Source: Burkholderia sp. Bp9142 | GTDB taxonomy: Bacteria; Pseudomonadota; Gammaproteobacteria; Burkholderiales; Burkholderiaceae | Direction: 5' to 3' | Assembly: GCF_003853415.1 (NCBI RefSeq) | Contig: NZ_QTPP01000010.1 | Span: 62,001-126,000, forward strand | Length of the DNA: 64,000 bases | In this document: piece by piece, positions 42,876 to 52,841 of the stretch | How the letters are laid out: every line of letters begins with the position of its first letter | How positions within the stretch are numbered: the stretch's first letter is position 1 | Made by a program: the position numbers and the translations under genes | The notes under the pieces: generated by a model | Told to the model about the DNA's origin: nothing | What the model saw: only the letters and a program-made list of their open reading frames with translations | Databases searched by the model: none

Positions 42876-44969
42876 ATGCAAACCAGACGGACCTTCATGT
42901 GCGGATGCCTCGGCACGTTTACCGCCTGTTCGCTGTTCCCCGGCGTGACCAATGCCAGGATGATCGACCTGCTGCCGCCGTCCGATCCGGCGGACGGCAA
43001 GACGTTTCGCGTGATCTGCATGCACGACGTGCGCGACAACCTGATGGCGTCATTCTCCTCCGCGTCGGCGATGGTCGACCCGTTCGCGGTCGATACCGGC
43101 ACGCTGACCGCGATCTTCTCGTGGCTGCAGACCAACAACTACCACACCATCACGGTCAAGCAGATCGAGGAGTCGCGGCACGGCGGCAAGCCGCTGCCGC
43201 CGCGCGCGGTGCTCCTCACGTTCGACGACGGTTACCGCAGCCACTACACGAAAGTGCTGCCGCTGCTCGAGCGCTTCAAGTATCCGGCCGTGATGGGCAT
43301 CGTGACCGCATGGATCGACGCGCCGCTGGATGCGCCGATCCGCATCAGCGACAAATTCCAGGTGCCGCGCAACTACTTCATGTCGTGGGACGAGGTGCAG
43401 AAACTCGGCCAGTCGCACCTCGTCGAGCTCGGTTGCCACACCCACAACCTCCATCACGGCGCGGTCGCGAACCCGCAAGGCAACGAGTTGCCGGCGACCA
43501 CGTCGCACCTCTACCTGCAGAACGAGAAGCGCTATGAAACCGACACCGAATTCGAAACACGCGTGCACAACGACCTGCAGACATGCGTGCAGCAGATCCG
43601 CGAACGCACCGGCATCGTCGCACGCTCGATGGTGTGGCCATACGGTGCGGAAAACCAGCCCGTGCGCAAGATATCGACGTCGCTCGGCATGGACATCCAG
43701 TTCAGCCTCGATGCCGGCCCGAATACGCCGGACGTGCCTTTGGACCGGCTGAGGCGGATCCTGATGATGTACGACGTCGACATCGGCGGGTTCGAGCGCT
43801 CGATGCGCGAGCCGGCGTCCAACCGCGGCGACGTCGACGTGCCCGAGCGCATCGTGCAGGTCGATCTCGACCAGGTCTACGATCCGGATCCCGCGCGGCA
43901 GGAGGCGAATCTCGGCAAGCTGGTCGAGCGCATCTACCGGATGCAGCCGAAATCAGTGTATCTCCAGGCGTATGCGGACCCGAAAGGCACCGGCGTGGCC
44001 GAAGCGGTGTATTTCCCGAACCGGCACCTGCCGATGCGCGCCGACCTGTTCTCGCGCGCCGCGTGGCAGCTCAACACGCGCTCCAACGTGCAGGTGTACG
44101 CGTGGATGCCGGTGCTCGCGTTCCGGCCGCCGGCCGACAAGCAGCGCGGGCTCGAGGCCGTGAGTGCCTATGGCGGCGCACCGGCCCGCGAGAGCGGTAC
44201 GCGCATGTTCCGGCTCAGCCCGTTCGATCCGGATGCGCGGCTGATGATCCAGCAGATCTACGAGGATCTCAGCAAGCACGCGTCGTTCAGCGGCATCCTG
44301 TTCAGCGACGACGCCGTGCTCGACGACTACGAGGATGCGGGCCGGCACGCGCTGCGCATCTATTCGCAGTGGGGGCTGCCGGCCGACGTCGGCAAGATCC
44401 GCGAGAACCCCGACCTGATGAAACGCTGGACGCGCCAGAAGTCGCGCTACCTGATCGACCTGACCCGCCAGCTCGAACAGGTCGTGCTGGCCCACCAGAA
44501 CGTGGGCGACGTGCTGACCGTGCGCAACATCTTCGCGATGCCGGTGCTCAAGCCCGAATCGGAAGCGTGGTACGCGCAGAACTACGACGACTTTCTCGCC
44601 GCCTACGACTATGTCGCGCTGATGGCGATGCCGTACATGGAGCAGGCGAAGGATCCGCAAGGCTGGCTCGACCAGCTCGTGCGGGCCGTCCGCGCGAAGC
44701 AGCGCGGGCTGCAGCGCACCGTGTTCGAACTGCAGTCGTACGACTGGCATGCGCACAAGGACGTGCCGGCCGGCACGCTGCTCGCGCAGATGCGGCGGCT
44801 GCGCAGCGAGGGCGCGGTGAATTTCGGCTACTACCCGGACAACTTCCTGAACGGCCAGCCGGAGCTCGACGCGATGCGCGACGTGATGTCGCTGAAGTCG
44901 CGCCTCGATCCGACCTCGATCAACGCGCTGATGCAGATGCAGCATGCACAGGGGACCAAGACGCCATGA
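42876..44969 (+). CDS. pgaB: PNAG N-deacetylase PgaB
   Basis: The 697-residue periplasmic enzyme removes some acetyl groups from PNAG so that PgaA can export it. The N-terminal carbohydrate esterase 4 domain has metal ligands D117/D118 in LLTFDDGYRSH and H188/H193 in LGCHTHNLHH, at almost the E. coli positions. The C-terminal glycoside-hydrolase-like domain (about 320-690; KSVYLQAYADPKGTGVAEAV, FSGILFSDDAVLDDYED) binds the polymer. The N-terminus is odd: TRRTFM resembles a twin-arginine motif, and FTAC could be a weak lipobox. AAGGAG lies 8 bases before the ATG. It overlaps pgaC by 4 bases. Confidence 0.96.
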   Translation: MQTRRTFMCGCLGTFTACSLFPGVTNARMIDLLPPSDPADGKTFRVICMHDVRDNLMASFSSASAMVDPFAVDTGTLTAIFSWLQTNNYHTITVKQIEESRHGGKPLPPRAVLLTFDDGYRSHYTKVLPLLERFKYPAVMGIVTAWIDAPLDAPIRISDKFQVPRNYFMSWDEVQKLGQSHLVELGCHTHNLHHGAVANPQGNELPATTSHLYLQNEKRYETDTEFETRVHNDLQTCVQQIRERTGIVARSMVWPYGAENQPVRKISTSLGMDIQFSLDAGPNTPDVPLDRLRRILMMYDVDIGGFERSMREPASNRGDVDVPERIVQVDLDQVYDPDPARQEANLGKLVERIYRMQPKSVYLQAYADPKGTGVAEAVYFPNRHLPMRADLFSRAAWQLNTRSNVQVYAWMPVLAFRPPADKQRGLEAVSAYGGAPARESGTRMFRLSPFDPDARLMIQQIYEDLSKHASFSGILFSDDAVLDDYEDAGRHALRIYSQWGLPADVGKIRENPDLMKRWTRQKSRYLIDLTRQLEQVVLAHQNVGDVLTVRNIFAMPVLKPESEAWYAQNYDDFLAAYDYVALMAMPYMEQAKDPQGWLDQLVRAVRAKQRGLQRTVFELQSYDWHAHKDVPAGTLLAQMRRLRSEGAVNFGYYPDNFLNGQPELDAMRDVMSLKSRLDPTSINALMQMQHAQGTKTP

Positions 44970-46237
44970 CCACCCACGGCATCATCCAGCGCCTGCAGGA
45001 CTTCGTCTTCTACTATCCGTTCTTCATGTCGTATCTGTGGATGATCGGTGGTGTCGTGCATTACTTCCTGCTCGAGGAAGGTCGCGAGCTGTCGACGCGC
45101 ACGATCGCCGCGAGCGGGATCCCGAAGATCTCGATCGTCGTGCCGTGCTTCAACGAGGCGGCGAACGCGCGCAGCGTGATCCGTCACCTGAACGCGATGG
45201 ACTACCCGAACTACGACATCATCGCGGTCAACGACGGCAGCAAGGACCGCACCGGCGACATCCTCAACGAGCTGGCCGTCGAGATTCCGCGGCTGCTCGT
45301 GATCCATCACGCGTGCAACGAAGGCAAGGCGGTCGGGCTCACCACCGCGGCGTCGGTCTCGAACGCGGAATACCTGCTCTGCATCGACGGCGACGCACTG
45401 CTCGCGCACGATGCGATCGGCTGGATGCTCGAGCATTTCCTGACCGATCCGGGCGTCGGCGCGGTCACCGGCAACCCGCGCATCCGCACGCGCACGTCGC
45501 TGTTGGGACGCATGCAGGTCGGCGAATTCTCGTCGATCGTCGGGCTGATCAAGCGCACGCAGCAGGTGTACGGGCGCATCTTCACGGTGTCGGGCGTGAT
45601 CACGATGTTCCGCAAGACCGCGCTCGCCGACGTCGGCTACTGGAGCTCGGACATGCTGACCGAGGACATCGACATCAGCTGGAAGCTGCAATGCCGCGAC
45701 TGGCGCGTCGTGTACGAGCCGCACGCGCTCAGCTGGATCCTGATGCCCGAGACGCTGAAGGGGCTGTACCGGCAGCGGCTGCGCTGGTCGAAGGGCGGCA
45801 TCCAGGTGCTGCTCAAATACGCGGGCACGCTCGCGCGGCCGACGCAGATGATGATGTGGCCGCTGTTCGCCGAGTACCTGATCGGCATCGCGTGGGCCTA
45901 TTCGATGTCGTTCATCCTGCTGCTCGCGCTGATCGACGTCGTCTACCCGCTTCCGTCGAGCTGGCATGTGTCCGTGGTGCCGCACTGGCACGGGATGTTG
46001 CTGGTCGCGACCTGCACCCTGCAACTGATCATCGGCTGCATGATCGATCGTCGTTACGACGAAAAACTCCTGATGTACTTCCTTGACACCATCTGGTACC
46101 CCGTCGCGTTCTGGTTGATCAGCATGATCACCACCGTCGTCGCCCTGCCCGCCGTCTTACTGCGGGGTCGCGGCAAGCGCGCCGTTTGGGTCAGTCCCGA
46201 CCGAGGCATTCAACATGAAGAACGCGCCGATTATTGA
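44966..46237 (+). CDS. pgaC: PNAG synthase, processive glycosyltransferase PgaC
   Basis: The 423-residue inner-membrane GT2 enzyme polymerises UDP-N-acetylglucosamine into poly-beta-1,6-GlcNAc. It shows IVVPCFNEAAN, AVNDGSKD, DGDALL (metal-binding acids), catalytic-base TEDIDISWKLQ and the processivity motif QRLRWSKGG. Membrane segments flank the catalytic core (N-terminal FVFYYPFFMSYLWMIGGVV; C-terminal about 310-395). It begins inside the pgaB stop (ATGA) and overlaps pgaD by 23 bases, so synthesis of the PgaC-PgaD complex is coupled. In E. coli both bind cyclic di-GMP; no canonical binding site is evident here. Confidence 0.96.
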   Translation: MTTHGIIQRLQDFVFYYPFFMSYLWMIGGVVHYFLLEEGRELSTRTIAASGIPKISIVVPCFNEAANARSVIRHLNAMDYPNYDIIAVNDGSKDRTGDILNELAVEIPRLLVIHHACNEGKAVGLTTAASVSNAEYLLCIDGDALLAHDAIGWMLEHFLTDPGVGAVTGNPRIRTRTSLLGRMQVGEFSSIVGLIKRTQQVYGRIFTVSGVITMFRKTALADVGYWSSDMLTEDIDISWKLQCRDWRVVYEPHALSWILMPETLKGLYRQRLRWSKGGIQVLLKYAGTLARPTQMMMWPLFAEYLIGIAWAYSMSFILLLALIDVVYPLPSSWHVSVVPHWHGMLLVATCTLQLIIGCMIDRRYDEKLLMYFLDTIWYPVAFWLISMITTVVALPAVLLRGRGKRAVWVSPDRGIQHEERADY

Positions 46238-46703
46238 CCTTTCCCTGCGCGCGCCGCGCGAACTGATCGCCGAGCGCGGCAACATCGTCGGGCCCGTGCT
46301 CGTCGTGTGGTTCCGCCTCGTGCGACCCGCGCTGGTCGGCGGCGTATGGGCATCGATCTGCATCTACACGTATCGCTACCTGCTGCCGTTCAACCAGGCC
46401 GAAATGCCGATCGAGCAGATCGTGTTCTACGTGACGAGCATCGCGCTGATTGCCGGCACGATCGTCATGTGGCTGATCGCGGGGCGCGTCGTGCATCCGC
46501 TCGCGTACCGGTTGCGCGCGTCGAAGATGCTGCGGCGCTCGGCCACCGTGAAGATGCGCTCGGTGCCGCCGACCGCGCTCGCGGGCGCCCGCCGGCGCGG
46601 CGCGCGGCGCACGACGCGCATTCTCGTCGCGTCGCACGATGCGAACGGCTCGATCTCGGGCATCGAATGGGTCGCGCATGCGGGACCGCGGCCCCGCGAG
46701 TAG
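46215..46703 (+). CDS. pgaD: PNAG synthase accessory subunit PgaD
   Basis: The 162-residue protein has two membrane segments (VVWFRLVRPALVGGVWASIC, about 30-55; IVFYVTSIALIAGTIVMWLI, about 73-92), as in PgaD, which pairs with PgaC and is needed for polymerisation. A basic cytoplasmic tail (RASKMLRRSATVKM onwards) has a run of arginines. It overlaps pgaC by 23 bases. PgaD proteins diverge strongly in sequence, and the call rests on topology and position. Confidence 0.85.
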   Translation: MKNAPIIDLSLRAPRELIAERGNIVGPVLVVWFRLVRPALVGGVWASICIYTYRYLLPFNQAEMPIEQIVFYVTSIALIAGTIVMWLIAGRVVHPLAYRLRASKMLRRSATVKMRSVPPTALAGARRRGARRTTRILVASHDANGSISGIEWVAHAGPRPRE

Positions 46704-46821
46704 ATCACCGGAGACGCGCCGCGCCGCGCGCAACGCATGCCGCGCGGCGCGACACCGCTCCCGGAATCGTGCTGGCGCGCGTCGCGCGCCGGCCGGCAAC
46801 TTCCTGTAGACGAGGTGAATC

Positions 46822-48645
46822 ATGTGCGGAATCGTCGGAGCAAGCGGCCTGAAGAATCAAGTGCCGCAACTGGTCAACGCGCTGAGCCGGCTCGAGTATC
46901 GCGGCTACGATTCGTGCGGCATCGCCGTGCTGCGCGACGGCCGCCTGCGCAGCGAACGCACGTTGCGGCGCGTGGCGGACCTGCAGGACCGCGTGCTGAC
47001 GCTCGGTCTCGAAGCGCAGACCTGCATCGCGCACACGCGCTGGGCAACGCACGGCGCGCCGTCGGAAATGAACGCGCACCCGATCATGTCGGGCGACACG
47101 ATCGCGGTCGTGCACAACGGGATCATCGAGAACCACGATGCGTTGCGCGCCGAACTCCGGGAGCGCGGCTATACGTTTCGCGGCGAGACCGACACCGAAG
47201 TGATCGCACATCTGATCCACAGCGTGTATCGCGACGATCTGTTCGATGCCGTCATCCGCGCGGTCAAGCGGTTGCACGGCGCGTATGCGATCGCCGTGCT
47301 GAGCGCACGCGAACCGCAGCGGCTCGTCGCCGCGCGCGCCGGCTCGCCGCTCGTGATCGGCATCGGCGCACACCAGAACTATCTCGCGTCCGACTGCGCG
47401 GCACTCGGCGACCTGACCGACCGCTTCGTCTACCTGGAAGACGGCGACGTCGCGCGGATCACGCCGGAACGCATCGACGTCGTCGATTCGGTCGGTTGCG
47501 AAGCCAGGCGTCCGCTGTGCGAGGTCAAGGCACGCGACGACGACGCCGCGCTCGGCCCGTACCAGCACTTCATGCAGAAGGAGATCTTCGAGCAGCCGAA
47601 GGCGATCGCCAGCACGATCGACGGCATCGACACGATCTCGCCCGCGCTGTTCGGCGGCAACGAAAGCGCGCGCGCATTGCTGTCGAAGACCCGGAGCGTG
47701 CTGCTGCTCGGCTGCGGCACCAGCTACTACGCGGGCCTGACGGCGAAATACTGGCTCGAGGGCATCGCGGGCATCCCGGCACAGGTCGAGATCGCGAGCG
47801 AATATCGCTACCGCGATACCGTGCCCGATCCGCGCACGCTGGTCGTCGGCATTTCGCAGTCCGGCGAGACCGCCGACACGATCGGCGCGATCGAGCGCGC
47901 GCGCGGGATGGGCCAGGACCTGTCGATGGCGATCTGCAACGTCGCGACCAGCTCGATCGCGCGCGGCGCGCCACTGTGCTTCCTGACGCGCGCCGGCATC
48001 GAGCTCGGCGTCGCGTCGACCAAGGCGTTCACGACGCAGCTCGTCGCGCTGTTCCTGCTGACGCTGACGCTCGCGCAGCAGCGCGGCCGGCTCGACGCGG
48101 CGCATGTCGCGATGCACCTGAAGAAGCTGCACGAACTGCCGGAGCGCATCGGCCACGCACTCGCGCTGGAAACGCAGATCATGGGCTGGGCCGCGAAGTT
48201 CGCGCGCACCGAGAACGCGCTGTTCCTCGGCCGCGGCATTCACTATCCGATCGCGCTGGAAGGCGCGCTGAAGCTCAAGGAAGTGTCGTACATCCATGCG
48301 GAAGGCTATCCGGCCGGCGAACTGAAGCATGGCCCGCTCGCGCTCGTCACGAGCGCGATGCCGGTGGTCACGATCGCGCCGGACGACCGCCTGTTCCAGA
48401 AGCTGAAGTCCAACATGGCCGAGGTGCGCGCACGCGGCGGACGGCTGTACGTGCTCGCGGGCCATCATCTCGAGATCGACGCCGACCGCGACACGCACCT
48501 GATCCGCGTGCACGAGTCGGGCGATGCGCTGTCGCCGGTCGTCAACGTGATACCGCTTCAGCTGCTCGCGTATCACGTCGGCTGCGCGCGCGGCGCCGAC
48601 GTCGACAAGCCGCGCAACCTCGCGAAATCGGTCACCGTCGAATGA
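46822..48645 (+). CDS. glmS: Glutamine--fructose-6-phosphate aminotransferase (GlmS)
   Basis: The 607-residue enzyme makes glucosamine-6-phosphate from fructose-6-phosphate and glutamine, the first committed step to UDP-GlcNAc. The N-terminal glutamine amidotransferase domain starts MCGIVGASG with the catalytic cysteine second. Two SIS sugar-isomerase domains follow ([20 protein letters not shown], about 290-420; [20 protein letters not shown], about 470-500), and the conserved end is [15 protein letters not shown]. It is 118 bases behind pgaD on the same strand, so it may supply precursor for PNAG. Burkholderia normally have another glmS elsewhere, so this is likely a dedicated copy (inference). 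Confidence 0.96.
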   Translation: MCGIVGASGLKNQVPQLVNALSRLEYRGYDSCGIAVLRDGRLRSERTLRRVADLQDRVLTLGLEAQTCIAHTRWATHGAPSEMNAHPIMSGDTIAVVHNGIIENHDALRAELRERGYTFRGETDTEVIAHLIHSVYRDDLFDAVIRAVKRLHGAYAIAVLSAREPQRLVAARAGSPLVIGIGAHQNYLASDCAALGDLTDRFVYLEDGDVARITPERIDVVDSVGCEARRPLCEVKARDDDAALGPYQHFMQKEIFEQPKAIASTIDGIDTISPALFGGNESARALLSKTRSVLLLGCGTSYYAGLTAKYWLEGIAGIPAQVEIASEYRYRDTVPDPRTLVVGISQSGETADTIGAIERARGMGQDLSMAICNVATSSIARGAPLCFLTRAGIELGVASTKAFTTQLVALFLLTLTLAQQRGRLDAAHVAMHLKKLHELPERIGHALALETQIMGWAAKFARTENALFLGRGIHYPIALEGALKLKEVSYIHAEGYPAGELKHGPLALVTSAMPVVTIAPDDRLFQKLKSNMAEVRARGGRLYVLAGHHLEIDADRDTHLIRVHESGDALSPVVNVIPLQLLAYHVGCARGADVDKPRNLAKSVTVE

Positions 48646-49943
48646 CGCGGCGGCCGGACGTGGCGCACGCGTTCGCCATGCGCGCACACGCGGCCCGGCG
48701 GGCCGCCGCGTGGCGCGTCGCGGCGGCGCTGTGCGGCGCGTGCGGTGCGGTCGCGGCGCCGTCGTACACGTGCGCCGGCGCGCCGGCCGTGCATACGGTC
48801 GCCGTGCGGGAACCCGCGTCGCCGCAGGAAAGCGGCGACCCGCGGCGCTTCATGCACGGGATCGGCGTGGCCGACGCCGGCGACGGACGGCGCTGGGTGT
48901 TCTTCAGCAGCTCGGGCGTCGTGCCGCGCGGCGCGCTGCGCAACGGCAACTGGCCGCATGACGTGTACGTCGGCGAGTGGCGGGCGGGCAAGCCGCGCCT
49001 GCTGCGCGTCCATACGTTCATCAGCCGTCCGGAAGCGCAGGAGCCCGTGTCGATCGCGCAGAACCCGCGCGGCGACATCTTCGTCACGTTCGAGGACGGC
49101 TGGAACACGCCGCAGGTGGTCAGCCAGCGGTACGGCGTCTATCGGCGCGACCTGAAGCCGGTCAAGCCCTACCCGAACGACGTCGAAGCGGGCGGCCATT
49201 CGGGGCACGTCGCCGCGGTTGGAGAACGCTTCGTCGTGTTCTATTCCGCTGACTGGATCGACGGCGGCGGCGTCGACAACCTCGGCACCGGCAACGGTGT
49301 CTACGTGAAAACCTACGATGCAGAAGGACACGCGCTGAACCATGTGCCGGTCGCCCCGCACCGCCGCGAGTGGTGGCCCGTGGTCGCGGGCTCGCCGCGC
49401 CGCGCGCTGCTGGTCTGGCAGAAATACATCGAAGGCAGCACCGCCGCGACGCTCGAATACGCGATGTTCGATCCGGTCACGGCGAAGCTCGACAAGCTCG
49501 GGGCGCTGAGCGACACGATCCAGTACTACGTGTATTCGTCGGCCTACGTGCCGGCGGTCGACCGCTTCGTCATCGTCACGACGACCGCGGACAATCGCGG
49601 CGTCGCGATGCTGATCGACGCGGACGGCCGGCACCTCGCCACGCTCGACTGCCTGCCGGCGTCGGTGCGCGAATCCGGGATCGGCGTCGACGGCACGCAT
49701 GCGTATGTCCCGACCCGCGACGGGCGGCTGATGACGCTGGCGCTCTCGCCAACCGGCATGTCGGTGAGCGGCGTGCAGCGCTCGCCGGTTCCGTGGGGCG
49801 CGACCGGCATCGCCGGGTTCCCGGCACGCGACGGGACGATGCATTTCGTGTCGCTGACACCCTACGGGACGCGCGAAGCCGATTTCGACACGACGCGGGA
49901 AACGCCGTTGCCGAACGCCGACGCGCAGTGTTCGGCGCATTGA
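48642..49943 (+). CDS. Secreted beta-propeller-like protein, PNAG operon
   Basis: The 433-residue product overlaps glmS by ATGA. A signal-like segment ([18 protein letters not shown]) near residues 20-38 indicates export. An internal ATG at 48678 would give a shorter leader. The mature part is built from repeated beta strands ([77 protein letters not shown]), as in beta-propeller proteins. It has no recognised catalytic motif. Its coupling to glmS and pga genes suggests a periplasmic or outer-surface role in PNAG handling. Its end region fits a last propeller blade. Confidence 0.75.
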   Translation: MTRRPDVAHAFAMRAHAARRAAAWRVAAALCGACGAVAAPSYTCAGAPAVHTVAVREPASPQESGDPRRFMHGIGVADAGDGRRWVFFSSSGVVPRGALRNGNWPHDVYVGEWRAGKPRLLRVHTFISRPEAQEPVSIAQNPRGDIFVTFEDGWNTPQVVSQRYGVYRRDLKPVKPYPNDVEAGGHSGHVAAVGERFVVFYSADWIDGGGVDNLGTGNGVYVKTYDAEGHALNHVPVAPHRREWWPVVAGSPRRALLVWQKYIEGSTAATLEYAMFDPVTAKLDKLGALSDTIQYYVYSSAYVPAVDRFVIVTTTADNRGVAMLIDADGRHLATLDCLPASVRESGIGVDGTHAYVPTRDGRLMTLALSPTGMSVSGVQRSPVPWGATGIAGFPARDGTMHFVSLTPYGTREADFDTTRETPLPNADAQCSAH

Positions 49944-50188
49944 CGTCGAGGCGCGCCGATCGGAACCGACGCGATTCACCCGTGCAGTTGCGCCGCTGCC
50001 CGAATCGCGCAGCGCGATCCTTCCGCACGCATCCGGCGGCCGGGTAGCCGGACACGCCGCTGGCCGGCCCGCTCCCGCGCCGAAGTCGCCAGCGCCGCCC
50101 GTACCGGATAGACTGTCGCCCGATTCCTTCCATCGACCGCGGCACTCGCCCTTCTGCCGCCGCCGGAACGCCCTTCCACGGAGAACGA

Positions 50189-51025
50189 ATGCTGAAGCGC
50201 CAGTGGTTTTCGCTGTTGCTGATGACGGTGTGCCTGATCGCCACGCGCGCGTCCGCCCAGGGCTCGCTCGAGCTCGAGACCGACGGCACGCCGCGCGTCC
50301 TGACGCGCCAGGCGCTGCTCGCACGCGCCGACGCGACGGACATCCACGTGCCGCGCGACATCGCGTACGGCCGGCCGATGACGTTCCGTGCGGTGCCGTT
50401 CGCCGCCCTGCTCGGCGACACGCCGCTGCCGGCCGACGGCGTGCTCGAAACGCGCGCGGCCGACGGTTTCGCCGCGCAATTGCCGCTGGATCTCGCGCGC
50501 CGCCGTGCGCCCGCCGGCGCCGTCGCGTGGCTCGCGATCGAGGACCCTGCGCACCCATGGCCGAAGCTGCCGGGCAAGCAGGTCGGCGCGGGGCCGTTCT
50601 ATCTCGTGTGGTTGGGACCGGAGGCGGCGTCGGTACGCGGCGAGCAGTGGCCGTATCAGATCGTGCGCATCACGGTCGAGTCGTCGCCGCTCGCGCGCTG
50701 GCCGTCGCTCGCCGTCGATCCTGCGCTGCCGGCCAACGATCCGGCCCGCGCGGGCCAGCGGCTGTTCGTCACGCAATGCCTCGCGTGCCATCGCCTCGAC
50801 GGCGCGGGCAGCAGCCATGCCGGCCCCGACCTGAACGCACCGATGAATCCGGTCGACTACTTCCAGCCCGCCGCGCTGCGCCGCTACATCCGCAATCCGG
50901 CATCGGTGCGCGACTGGCCGGGCCGTGTGATGCCGGCGTTCCCGCGCGATCAGCTGAGCGACCCGGAACTCGACCAGATCGTCGCCTACCTCGCCTATAT
51001 GGCCCGGCGCAAGGCCGGCAAGTAA
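50189..51025 (+). CDS. Periplasmic c-type cytochrome with N-terminal beta domain
   Basis: The 278-residue product has a signal peptide (QWFSLLLMTVCLIATRASA). A roughly 150-residue N-terminal part (SLELETDGTPRVLTRQALLA, GRPMTFRAVPFAALLG, AGPFYLVWLGPEAA) resembles the oxidoreductase molybdopterin-binding-like fold without a molybdenum cysteine. A class I cytochrome c domain follows: heme motif CLACH at 197-201 and axial M248 in GRVMPAFP. It should carry electrons in the periplasm. The partner enzyme is not in the window. It is monocistronic and convergent with the M20 hydrolase only 10 bases downstream. Confidence 0.88.
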   Translation: MLKRQWFSLLLMTVCLIATRASAQGSLELETDGTPRVLTRQALLARADATDIHVPRDIAYGRPMTFRAVPFAALLGDTPLPADGVLETRAADGFAAQLPLDLARRRAPAGAVAWLAIEDPAHPWPKLPGKQVGAGPFYLVWLGPEAASVRGEQWPYQIVRITVESSPLARWPSLAVDPALPANDPARAGQRLFVTQCLACHRLDGAGSSHAGPDLNAPMNPVDYFQPAALRRYIRNPASVRDWPGRVMPAFPRDQLSDPELDQIVAYLAYMARRKAGK

Positions 51026-51035
51026 GCCGCGCCGG

Positions 51036-52292
51036 TCAGGCGCCCGCTTCCTGCGCGCTTTGCAGCACCGCGCGCAGCAGCACGTCGGCGCCCGCCGTCG
51101 ACCATTCCGGCGTGATCGCCTCGGCCTCGTTGTGGCTCAGCCCGTCGACGCAGGGCACGAAGATCATGCCGGTCGGCGCGACGCGCGCGACATAGCATGC
51201 GTCATGGCCCGCGCCGGACACGATGTCCATGTGCGACAGCCCGAGCGCCTGCGCCGCGTCGCGCACCGCGTCGATGCAGCGCGGCGCGAACGGCACGGGC
51301 GGATACGTGAAGATCTGCTCGATCCGCGCACCGAGGCCGGCGTCGGCGGCCACGCGCGCCAGTTCCGCGCGCAGCGCCGCATCGAGTTCGTCGAGCACCG
51401 CATCGTCGGGATGGCGGAACTCGACCGTGAAGAAACAGCCGCCCGGCACCGTGTTGCGCGAATTCGGCCGCGCCTCGATCATCCCGACCGTCGCGCGCGC
51501 ATGCGGCGCATGACGACGGCCGAGCGCATCGACGAACTCGATCATCCGCGCGGCACCCACCAGCGTGTCGCGCCGGAATTCCATCGGCGTCGTGCCCGCG
51601 TGCGCGTCGACGCCCGTCAGCGTCACCTCGTACCAGCGCTGCCCCTGCCCGGCCGTCACGACGCCGATCGTCCTGCCTGCGCGCTCGAGAATCGCGCCCT
51701 GCTCGATATGCAGTTCGTATGCGGCATGGACCGGATAACCACCGACGGGCTCGGCGCCCGCGTAGCCGATCCGCGCGAGTTCCGCGCCGATCGTCTTGCC
51801 GGCACCGTCGGTGCGCGACAGCCCGTATTCGAGCGGATAGACGCCCGAGAACACGCCGGCCGAGATCATCGCCGGCGCGAATCGCGAGCCTTCCTCGTTG
51901 GTCCAGATCACGACGTCGATCGGGCGCTCGGTCTCGATGCCCGCATCGTTCAGCGCGCGCACGACCTCGAGGCCGCCGAGCACGCCGTAGATGCCGTCGT
52001 AGCGGCCGCCCGTCGGCTGCGAATCGGCGTGCGAGCCCGTCATCACCGGCGCGGCGTCGGGATGGCGGCCCGCGCGGCGCGCGAACACGTTGCCCATTTG
52101 GTCGACGCGCACCGTGCAGCCGGCGTCGTGCGCCCACTGTACGAACAGGTCGCGCGACTCGCGGTCGAGGTCGGTCAGCGCCAGACGGCAGACGCCGCCC
52201 TTCGGCGTCGCGCCGATCTGCGCCATCCGTTCGAGCGACGCCCACAGCCGCGCGCCGTCGACGCGCGGTGCGCGCGCGAGGTCGTCACGCAT
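51036..52292 (-). CDS. Zn-dependent M20-type N-carbamoyl-amino-acid amidohydrolase (candidate N-carbamoyl-L-cysteine hydrolase)
   Basis: The 418-residue enzyme is of the allantoate amidohydrolase / L-N-carbamoylase type. Metal and active-site motifs are GSHADSQPTGGRYDG (H88, D99), WTNEEGSRFAPA (E133, E134), AYELHIEQG and GLSHNEAEAI. A dimerisation domain lies between. The substrate is normally an N-carbamoyl amino acid or allantoate. Its gene overlaps, by 8 bases, one encoding an aminothiazoline-carboxylate hydrolase homologue. In Pseudomonas such a pair converts 2-amino-thiazoline-4-carboxylate (ATC) to N-carbamoyl-cysteine and then cysteine. The ATG at 52292 is chosen; 52337 is possible. 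Confidence 0.87.
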   Translation of the reverse strand: MRDDLARAPRVDGARLWASLERMAQIGATPKGGVCRLALTDLDRESRDLFVQWAHDAGCTVRVDQMGNVFARRAGRHPDAAPVMTGSHADSQPTGGRYDGIYGVLGGLEVVRALNDAGIETERPIDVVIWTNEEGSRFAPAMISAGVFSGVYPLEYGLSRTDGAGKTIGAELARIGYAGAEPVGGYPVHAAYELHIEQGAILERAGRTIGVVTAGQGQRWYEVTLTGVDAHAGTTPMEFRRDTLVGAARMIEFVDALGRRHAPHARATVGMIEARPNSRNTVPGGCFFTVEFRHPDDAVLDELDAALRAELARVAADAGLGARIEQIFTYPPVPFAPRCIDAVRDAAQALGLSHMDIVSGAGHDACYVARVAPTGMIFVPCVDGLSHNEAEAITPEWSTAGADVLLRAVLQSAQEAGA

Positions 52293-52824
52293 GGCCGGCC
52301 TCCGGTGCGTCGTCGCGCGGCGTGACCTGCAGCGCATAGCGGAAATCGCAGCGCTTGCCGCCTTGCATGATCGTGCTCGTGCGCGTCAGCGCGATGCGCG
52401 GGTCGTAACCCTCGATGAAGTAGCTGTCGCGCGCGCAACTCAGCAGGTGGCCGATCTCGCCGAGCCCCATCGCGTGATACATCTCCGCATAGCTGCAGCG
52501 ATGCACGTCGTAGTCGTAGTGCGCGTCGTCCGCGCGACGCACCTCGACGTCGAGCGCGTCGTCCTTCTCCCACAGCACCTGCAGCGCGATGAACGACTGC
52601 ACGCTCGTGCCGTCGGGCTCCTGCGCGGCGAACGTGCGGCCCGCATCGACGGCCGCGCCGCGCACGGCTTCCGCGATCACGGCCTGCGCGCGCTCGGTGC
52701 CGAACTCGCGCTTCATGATCTCGTAGATCGGCTTGATGATTTCCGCTTCGATGCGGCGCCGCGCGAGGATGCCGAGGCGCGTGTCCTCGGGTGCCGCTGC
52801 GCAGGCATGAGTCGTGTCGGTCAT
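52285..52824 (-). CDS. L-2-amino-thiazoline-4-carboxylate hydrolase family protein
   Basis: The 179-residue protein matches the ATC-hydrolase family by length and pattern: ILARRRIEAEIIKPIYEIMK, VHRCSYAEMYHAMGLGEIGH, LLSCARDSYFIEGYDPRIAL and TRTSTIMQGGKRCDFRYAL. Three cysteines are in the conserved block. In known systems the enzyme opens the thiazoline ring of ATC to give N-carbamoyl-L-cysteine, which the downstream M20 hydrolase would convert to cysteine. The ATG at 52824 (MTDTTHACAA) is preferred; it starts 17 bases after the solute-binding-protein stop. Members of this family can have other substrates, so the ATC reaction is a prediction. Confidence 0.83.
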   Translation of the reverse strand: MTDTTHACAAAPEDTRLGILARRRIEAEIIKPIYEIMKREFGTERAQAVIAEAVRGAAVDAGRTFAAQEPDGTSVQSFIALQVLWEKDDALDVEVRRADDAHYDYDVHRCSYAEMYHAMGLGEIGHLLSCARDSYFIEGYDPRIALTRTSTIMQGGKRCDFRYALQVTPRDDAPEAGHA

Positions 52825-52841
52825 GGGGATCGTCTCCGTCG

